Below are positions 57,336 to 64,000 of a stretch of DNA of 64,000 bases, in pieces. The stretch's first letter is position 1. Each line of letters opens with the position of its first letter. The position numbers and the translations under genes were made by a program. The DNA is taken from the NCBI RefSeq assembly GCF_026151205.1, contig NC_087082.1:1126001-1190000 (forward strand). The letters are read 5' to 3'. The notes beneath the pieces were generated by a model, which worked only from the letters and a program-made list of their open reading frames with translations, did not search any database and was not told the DNA's origin. Source of the DNA: Bolinopsis microptera (lineage: Eukaryota > Ctenophora > Tentaculata > Lobata > Bolinopsidae).

Positions 57336-57809
57336 TCAATTTTTACAGCACAGCAATATATATCTAAATATCAGATCCTCTGTAATCATAATGTATAAAA
57401 AAAGGAGCTTTTCTCTGTGCTGAAGGATGAATCAAGGCAGATCATGGTTCTGTTAGCAGGCCACCCTAGTTATGGACAATACATATATATAAAATAATTA
57501 AATTATAATTTTAAAATTGTGTCAAGATTGAACTAAAACATAACTCAGGGTAAAATAGACGTATTCCCTTCGTCAAATTAACTATTTACAATACTAAACT
57601 TAAATGAAATTAATTGATTGTTTACCGATACATGGAGTACAGGGTACCGATACATGGAGTATAGGGACGGATAATGGTTCATGTTTAAAATATAATTCAA
57701 ACAATATACACATAATATAACAATTACCCTATATAAAAATTCAATATAAATTCAATAGAAAACTAAATAAAATTTATAAACACCCTTTAAGTAGTATAAG
57801 TAAGCCAGT
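57336..57809. other. AT-rich spacer
   Basis: It contains a short direct duplication CGATACATGGAGTA(C/T)AGGG near 57627 and 57648 and is otherwise without recognised content. Confidence 0.5.
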
Positions 57810-58028
57810 TTAAAGAACTGGCTCCAAATTAATATCTAATTCTGCTATTTTTACTGCACTACTACTTTTTAACCCTCTCTCTCCTCTAAGAGCTATGACT
57901 GTTGTTCTCAAAAGGTCAAATCTTACTCTCTTCCTAATAAATGTCATTGCTTCACTATATCGTTGGCCTGATTTCCTAGAAAGTTTATCCGCTAATTTCT
58001 TGAAGAACTTATTAGCTTCCCTTCCCAT
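57810..58028 (-). pseudogene. Transposon-derived protein fragment
   Basis: About 70 residues (MGREANKFFKKLADKL, YSEAMTFIRKRVRFDLLRT, ALRGERG) resemble a conserved stretch I associate with the C-terminal part of retroelement proteins annotated in cnidarian and other marine invertebrate genomes. It has no start context and no continuation upstream. A related hairpin repeat lies at 58.40-58.48 kb. The assignment is from memory of the family and is tentative. Confidence 0.45.
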
Positions 58029-58394
58029 ACCCCCAGTGGTTGATAGGACTATAATGGTTCATGTAGTACTGTAAGGAAAAGCTCTAACTAAGCATCTTAG
58101 AAGACATTATATCTTAACCAGTATGATTTCATACACCGATGGTTCTGAGTGAGAGCTCCCCTTTTTATACCTTTTTAAAGATATTAACTACTATACTACG
58201 AGATCCATGATCTTTGTAATATAAATACAGCTTATTGGAAGTTTGATGTACAGGCTCTAAGCTTACGTCTAGACTCTATATCTACTATTTTAACTACTAA
58301 TTTTTAGTAATTTCCCCTCTCGGCTTTAATAGGGGCATAACGACGTTGTCTCACGTTGCGACCTCTAAAGTTTGTTTCTCTGGAATTTTCTTAA

Positions 58395-58475
58395 CGGGTG
58401 ATACTCGTAAAATATCTGTTCCATATATTGGACGAGTCCAACTCGGCGCGCGTCCTGGTAGGTTGTAAACCTACA
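58395..58475. repeat. Short repeat with a GTAGGTT hairpin, copy 2
   Basis: This is the second copy of the sequence at 53857-53928, in the same orientation. It has an extra 20 bases (CCATATATTGGACGAGTCCA) between the two shared blocks. Confidence 0.6.
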
Positions 58476-59555
58476 AGAATTTTCCCCTTTTAAAGATATG
58501 CTCTGCTTATCAAAATAAAACAGTAATGATAAAATAAATTGTTGTATTTTTAAAAACAAATTAATGCTAGTGTCACTTATGTGATTTGAAAATGAAATCA
58601 AACCAAACGAAATTTAATTTTTCATTAGAAATTCAAATTTTCAAACCAAATGACTAATACAAAAGGTGTCAAGAACTATTTAATGATAGCTTTTGAATTG
58701 ATTCGAATGATTTATTTAGCTTTACAATCATTTTAAACGCCCTTTTGACGGTGTCAATAAATTTTAAATGCTTGTGTTATGAAACATAAAAAATAATTTC
58801 ATTTATTTGCAATTATAAATTTGCAATGTGTCAAAAAAACGTTTTTTATTGTCGTGCAATGTACATATTCAAATTAAAACTACATAGTAAGCTTAAGTTT
58901 CACCTAACCATGTGTTTTTGGAAGCCCAAGGGCTTTGGATGGCACCAGTCATGTCGATTAATCATATTTATCATCAATATTTCTGCTTGATATGAGTGAT
59001 GAGGTTTCAAGGAAATATAAATCTTTCAGAAATATAGTGCGCGCCTTTTAAAATTTAAATGTCTATTTTATAATTTATCAATTTTCAATTTTTTGGATAT
59101 AACCTGAAATATGCAAGTAAATCAAAAATTTTCAAAATTAAAATTATTTATCATTTGTCACTTGGCTTGCTGGTCTATGATTTAATTTTTACATTAAAAA
59201 TTTACAATTAACTTGCTAAATTTCACATATGACATAGCTGCATGAGACGCGCGCTACTGCAAGCAAAAGGGCTCTGGTTAAAGCAATTGTTAAGTACGTG
59301 TAGATCTCCGGGAAATTTTTTTTAAATGTTTACGCGCGCGGAGCAGTAATTTAGCTTTAGTTTAAAATTCAAAATATCGTGCAGCTGCTTAAGCCAATTT
59401 AAAACTGTTAAAATAACAAACTCCTGCCAAAAATGAAACGTGTCGATGGTTATTTTCCGAAATTAATACACATTGTTAATTAAGTTTCACATATACCGTC
59501 CCTGGAAGTCCCTGTCTCCCCATCGTTAACCCGTAAGGGGTTGCACCAGGGGCGG
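58476..59555. other. AT-rich intergenic sequence
   Basis: No gene or clear repeat was recognised. Several short GCGCGC-type motifs occur (59035, 59250, 59330). Confidence 0.5.
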
Positions 59556-59559
59556 TGGT

Positions 59560-59700
59560 AACAGAACTTCAAGACTCTCGGAGTCTGTTGTCGATATCTA
59601 TGTATAATATATTTATGGTATATAATTTGGGAGTCTCTCTCTCCAGCAGCAGGAGTTGGAGAATGGGGACGCGTTGTGAAAGCCACCGCAAGGAAGGCTT
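59560..59700 (+). repeat. Diverged copy of the 53.17-53.29 kb element tail
   Basis: ACTTCAAGACTCTCGGAGTC, then GATATCTATG, TATATAATTTGGGAGTC and AGCAGCAGGAGT line up in order with the 53.17-53.29 kb segment. This implies a dispersed family with at least two copies in the window. Confidence 0.5.
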
Positions 59701-60239
59701 ACAGTCGACGCCGACCAATCAAAAGAAGAAGTTTCACATATATGCAAAATGGAAATATGAAATAAAACAAATGCCTGCAGAGAAAATTGCGCGTCAAATA
59801 ACATGACTTGAGTAACACATGTTTGGAAGTTGTCGCTTTATTTCCAATTTGCGATTGCGCCGTGCATTATCATGCTTTGAGCTCCGAAACTTGAAGAAGC
59901 TTCTGAATGACACTTTAATGCGTTAACTTTTTGGTGAGCATAGTCCTTTGTGATTGGTACTAAACAATAAACAAAACGCTGATTAGGTTCATGTTTAATA
60001 AAAGCTGTTATTATTGTTGAACAATCATCATGAAATCTATAATCCATATAGATTTTATAATTCATTTTTGCACTATCAGCTGAAATGCCGAATAACATTG
60101 TTATTAAATTATATAATACAGCAAAAAGCTAAAACTGGCCTGGTCCTGTAACCTAGGTCCTGCCATTGATAATGTGTCAGTCCAACCAAATTTTGATCAT
60201 CTAAATAAAAGAAAGATGTGGATCATCAAAGGATCAGCT

Positions 60240-60510
60240 GGAGCTAATGATGCTGAATGTAACAGGACCTTCTTTAAACACTAAAGATGTGTATTGGAGG
60301 GGAATTTTCTGGCTATGCCAGTTTGAATTTTCATCTTCATTCGCAATTTTCCGGTGGCTCGGCTGAGTTATCTTTAGGTCTGCATATATCCGATGAAGTC
60401 CTTTCACCCTTGGTGCTAGGGATCGGATTGATGGCATATTGTGGGTCTCGAACCTGCAACCTTCGTTTACAATTTATACAAACCACCACTCCTTAAACTT
60501 GAACGTCCAC
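60240..60510 (-). repeat. Possible tRNA-derived SINE, minus strand
   Basis: On the minus strand AAGGTTGCAGGTTCGAGACC contains a perfect Pol III B box (GGTTCGAGACC). About 35 bases upstream TAAGGAGTGG resembles a degenerate A box. The sequence continues for about 200 bases without an ORF. No second copy is present in the window. Confidence 0.45.
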
Positions 60511-60942
60511 GATGTGTTGGACCCTCATGATAGTAGACAGGTGTTTTGCGATCTGTGTATTTCTGTTGAAAATTTTCCCTGGCCAAACGTCCTATTCCAT
60601 CTTACAGCATACAGGATGTCCCTTTTAACTCAACTGGAGTGTACTTAAAAAACATATTGAATTGCTAACTCTTCTTGGGTTCTTTGTTCCCCTTTCACTT
60701 TCGTTTATTTCCACTCGAGAAATTGAAGTTGAAGTTAAGAATTAGATAGTAATGAGAAGCAGCACAACAGTATACATTGCTGACATGATAGTATTAATGA
60801 TTGTGATAATTCGAATAATATATTTCATAACAGTTGATATTGGTCCGATTTTTGTTCATCGTAAATTCAGTTTGAGTCTTGGTTTCTTAATACAATTTAT
60901 TGCAGCATGTGGTTGTAGAATGTAATTGTTTTACAAAGCAAG

Positions 60943-61719
60943 ATGAGTAACTGTGACGATGTTGCCAATGAGTTCTGGAGGAACAAATATCTGAAAATCT
61001 TAGAGTATGCTTATCAAGTCTTGCAAAGTAATAAATTGTATCATGCGAAGATAAAACGTTTAAACAAGAATACCCGACGTGTTTCTAAGCACAACAATTA
61101 TTTTGTGCATGTTCTGAAAAATCATGGTGATGATTTTGGACTACATTGCCCTTCAGTTTGGGAGAAAATAGCTTATCCTGGTGCCATATCAGAACCACTT
61201 TTAGACGCTAAAGCTCAAATGAAGAAACCCCCAAATGCCTTCTTTTTGTACTGTAAGGAAAACAGAGACTCTGTCAAAAAATTAATTCGGGAACAGCCTG
61301 CAGGTATGTTTGATGCAAGAAACGAAATCACTAGACAACTAGCGAAAGACTGGAATGCTTTGCCTCAAGAGGAAAGGGAGAAATATTTTGAGAAATATAG
61401 AGACAATATTGAGCAATATGAGGAATCAATTCGTGAGGAAAGCAGAAAAAATAAACTTATGTTTGCTATGAGTAGTAGTGAAGATGAAGAGGAAGAGGAA
61501 TTGCCTTTTCCCTCATCCCTGCAAACTCCAGGACATCCCTCGCAAACTCCCACCCATCTCTCGCCCATGTTGACGCCCTTCCATCCATCTCAGACCCCTT
61601 CTCATTCTTCTCACTACGGGACACAGTTTTCAGACAATATGATCAATGACTTGTTTGCTAATGGGAATAGTAATAGTGTTTCTGGATTTGGTAATATGTT
61701 TAAATTCCCTAAACAATGA
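60943..61719 (+). CDS. HMG-box protein with an INO80E/TFPT-like N-terminal helix
   Basis: A 258-residue nuclear protein in one exon. Residues about 10-60 (FWRNKYLKILEYAYQVL, then NKNTRRVSKHNNYF) resemble the coiled-coil region of INO80E/TFPT-type subunits of the INO80 chromatin remodeller. Residues about 93-160 are an HMG box (KKPPNAFFLYCKENRD, then LAKDWNALPQEEREKYFEKY). An acidic run (SSSEDEEEEE) and a Ser/Thr/Pro/His-rich tail with repeated TP(S/T/F)H motifs follow. Yeast Nhp10 is an HMG-box INO80 subunit, so an INO80 role is plausible but inferred. The start codon follows an in-frame gap with possible 5'-UTR splice sites. Geminin lies 500 bases downstream on the same strand. Confidence 0.75.
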   Translation: MSNCDDVANEFWRNKYLKILEYAYQVLQSNKLYHAKIKRLNKNTRRVSKHNNYFVHVLKNHGDDFGLHCPSVWEKIAYPGAISEPLLDAKAQMKKPPNAFFLYCKENRDSVKKLIREQPAGMFDARNEITRQLAKDWNALPQEEREKYFEKYRDNIEQYEESIREESRKNKLMFAMSSSEDEEEEELPFPSSLQTPGHPSQTPTHLSPMLTPFHPSQTPSHSSHYGTQFSDNMINDLFANGNSNSVSGFGNMFKFPKQ

Positions 61720-62219
61720 GCTTGATTAGTTCTGATAATTTTCTATCATTTCTTGCTTAGAATTTGAATTATGCAAATTTTTATCATTAATATCAATTGT
61801 TAATAAGTTAAAGCACATGATATGGTGTGACTATTATGCGCAAGGTGGAATAAGAAGGTTAAAGAATCGATTTATAATTATGTTTGCATTGAATTTTTAT
61901 TTCTCCATCATCTAATCTTTGATACAATTTCATTGGTGATGTGTATCGAGACTGTTCTGATGTATTTGTATCTTCACAGGAAAAGACCTGTAAAGGGATA
62001 ATTTACATGCAACTCAACTGTATTTTATAACCGTATTACGTTTTTGGGTCTCATCAGATCAACTTTTAAAGTTATTATTGATAAATTCTTTTAAAGTTAA
62101 CATCATTTGAAATTTAAAATATACCCAAGAAAGATATATATCCAAGCCTTTATTTTGTCATTTTATATGTTGTTAATTTTCACTTGTCTTTAACCATAAC
62201 ACTGCTTTTTAGTTCTGAA

Positions 62220-62544
62220 ATGAGTGATAATGCCAACAAAGAAAATGTGAAGATGACAAGTCGTGCTCCCCTGACAACCATTACCAACCGATCAAATGTT
62301 TCCAAACGTGGGTTAATGATGAAAGAAAGCATAAAGTCAGCACCACCAAAAATAAGAACAAGTAAAAGTACTCAGACCGAAATACACTACTCAGAAGTAA
62401 GCTGTGGTACATCGGATAATGCTGCTGAGGAAATGATTTCTGCCTTGACTGGTGGACCGTTAAATGAGACTTATTTTGAAGGCTTAGCTGAACAGCGCAG
62501 AGAGGCTTTGGAAATTACCATAGACGAAAATGAAGAGCTATATC
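62220..62544 (+). CDS. GMNN: Geminin, first coding exon(s); 3' part beyond window
   Basis: Geminin binds Cdt1 and blocks relicensing of DNA replication. It also acts with multicilin-type partners. After a TTTTTAG acceptor the ATG at 62220 opens a frame of 108 codons ending at a GT donor (62545), phase 1. The N-terminus holds a basic Ser/Thr stretch, and the exon ends with ETYFEGLAEQRREALEITI and DENEELY, matching the start of the geminin coiled coil (YWKEVAEKRRKAL..ENEKLH type). The remaining coiled coil must lie in later exons. No matching exon is seen up to 64000, where the intron contains a mariner-like element. Multicilin/GMNC is a less likely alternative. Confidence 0.75.
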
Positions 62545-62643
62545 GTAAGTGGACACCATTTACTGCTCATTTTTTGATATTTTGTCTTAAAACGATTTAA
62601 TGTTACTGCTTGATAAAATTTAAATAGATCTGTGTTGCAGTTA

Positions 62644-64000
62644 TACAGGGTGGCCCATGATAGTCTACACATCCTTATCTCTTAAAATTGTTACAGGTCG
62701 CTGAGATCTTGCTAATTATTTTATTTCAGAATAGAAAAGCGCCATAACTTACGTTCTGATTAATATTTTTGCTTCAAATTTTTAGAGAATGTCAATCATA
62801 ATTAGACACAACTTCGTGCTAAGTTTTGTGTGAGTCTGAGCTTGTCTGAAAAAATTAGCTCCTGAGTGTGCTAGCGTTAATTTCTCACCCAGAACTGTTT
62901 ACATTGGTTAATAGAAACCACCAAAAAAAATCCTGGGTAAAAAAATTAAAAAACCACCGATTTATTTATGTTTTACCAATTCTATTCACCACGATGCATC
63001 GCACATTCCATTCTCTACACTGCTGTACAGTGTACATCCTATATTTTAACTGATAAGGACTATCACAGATGATCCTTCCTGCTTGTTTATATCGTTCTGC
63101 TCACTTGCCTTAACAAATTTAAAATTATAGCTGGATGATTAGCCTACAATTTTATCGATACTGAAATCAATTGAATTGCGTTTCTCGACAGGCACCACGA
63201 GAAGGTTCATCCATTGCCCGCCGTGTTGGCGATTAAAATCACCGTTTGTGTTGGCGATTAAAATCACCGTTTAGAGAAGGTGCTCAATGTGACCACCGCC
63301 TCGGCTCTTCAGGACGTCCATCCTCTTGGCTACTGATAAACAGGAGTTCTGGCAGTGAGTGATGGGGATGTTCCGCAAGTTGTCACGAATGACAACTTCT
63401 AAAGCAGCAAGGTTGGGGATGGGTAGACTCTCGTAGACCTTATCCTTCAACCATCCCCACAGGAAGAAGTCGCAAGGAGTGAGGTCAGGAGAGCGGGCTG
63501 GCCAGTGTTGAGCAAGTTTCTCTCCGATCGTCATGCTCCCAAACTGGTCACCGAGGTAATCAATAATGCGGTTGGGGATGTGCACTCTCGCCCCGTCCTG
63601 CATAAAGCTCATGAGAGACGGATCCAGGTCGTGGTGTGCACAGAAGTTGAAGAGTTCTGGTATGAAGAAGCTCTGCAACATCTGTAGACCTAGCGATCTC
63701 CGTTCACAGTTACAGTGGCACCAGCTGCATCCTTGAAGAAGTATGGTCCGATGATTCCGTGAGAAGAGATCGCACACCAGACGTTCAGCTTTGGAGAGTT
63801 CTGAGTAGGTCTCTGCTGCACGCTGTCAGGTCTCTGGCTGCCCCAGTGTATTGCGTTGTGGCTGTTGACGGAACCGTGGAGGCAGAACTTGGCTTCGTCG
63901 GTCCACCAGATGTTTCCGATAAAGTCCTCGTTTGTGGAATCTTTCAGAAGCAACCAGTCAGCAAAGCGTACTCTATACTAACTGGTGGATCCTGAAGCTG
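62644..64000 (-). mobile_element. Mariner-like (Tc1/mariner) transposon, partial
   Basis: The left terminus ACAGGGTGGCCCATGATAGT at a TA dinucleotide is typical of a mariner-type inverted repeat. The transposase lies antisense at 63.27-64.00 kb and continues beyond the window. A 30-base tandem duplication (GTGTTGGCGATTAAAATCAC twice) lies near 63218-63270. The element sits in an intron of geminin, in antisense. Confidence 0.75.
63271..64000 (-). pseudogene. Mariner-like DDE transposase, frameshifted and partial
   Basis: Two overlapping frames together give the C-terminal two thirds of a mariner transposase. The frame 63690-63980 has IWWTDEAKFCLHG (first Asp) and PKLNVWCAIS. The frame 63271-63777 has SLMSFMQDGARVH (second Asp), WPARSPDLTPCDFFLWG (third catalytic Asp) and DKVYESLPIPNL. 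A frameshift separates them within 63690-63777, and an in-frame stop precedes RVRFADW near 63985. The catalytic triad is spread over both frames, so the copy cannot encode active enzyme as it stands. The N-terminus lies outside the window. Confidence 0.8.

Overview
The window is animal nuclear DNA. Genes are split by GT/AG introns, coding density is low, and there are many minisatellites, long poly(G/C) tracts, non-LTR retrotransposons, MITEs and a mariner-like element. The gene set (lysosomal beta-galactosidase, class A GPCR, RIM-like C2 protein, LDL-receptor class A protein, NME7, IQCH, ATP synthase delta, geminin) is metazoan. Introns are often short and genes compact, which suggests an invertebrate such as a cnidarian or another early-branching or marine lineage. 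I cannot name the species.

Layout: 1-6.4 kb is repeat-rich and holds no gene I can support. At 6.4-7.35 kb (+) four exons spell the end, or all, of an unrecognised protein. A 14-exon GH35 beta-galactosidase gene runs on the minus strand from 24.6 to 7.75 kb. All 14 exons join in phase to 661 codons including the stop, and an intronless class A GPCR is nested on the opposite strand in its 6.5-kb intron 5. At 25.7-27.3 kb (+) lies a small RIM-like protein with one C2 domain. The stretch 27.3-35.8 kb is mostly noncoding and contains a 2.5-kb composite minisatellite. At 35.8-40.8 kb (+) is a secreted LDLa-domain protein with transposon-laden introns. From 42.0 to 51.0 kb four minus-strand genes lie head to tail: ATP synthase delta, IQCH, NME7 and a G-patch-like protein. 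The stretch 51.2-58.6 kb is a retroelement nest around a nearly intact LINE ORF of 1016 codons. At 60.9-62.5 kb (+) come an HMG-box protein and the first coding exon of geminin, whose following intron carries a decayed mariner-like element running off the window.

The most striking observation is in the beta-galactosidase gene. Three minisatellites straddle exon/intron junctions: a 73-bp unit copies a splice donor five times, a 58-bp unit copies an acceptor about 13 times, and a 33-bp unit copies an acceptor about 24 times. A fourth array of 11-bp branch-point-like units abuts another acceptor. The 33-bp unit is a multiple of three and its acceptors are in phase, so alternative use would add 11-residue N-glycosylation-sequon repeats to the enzyme. 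The 58-bp and 73-bp arrays lead to stop codons if any but the exon-proximal site is used.

Functionally the genes are unrelated, except that IQCH and NME7 are both axonemal/ciliary proteins sitting 199 bp apart on one strand. Exon boundaries were placed by eye from GT/AG sites, phase and remembered family conservation. No alignment or search was run.
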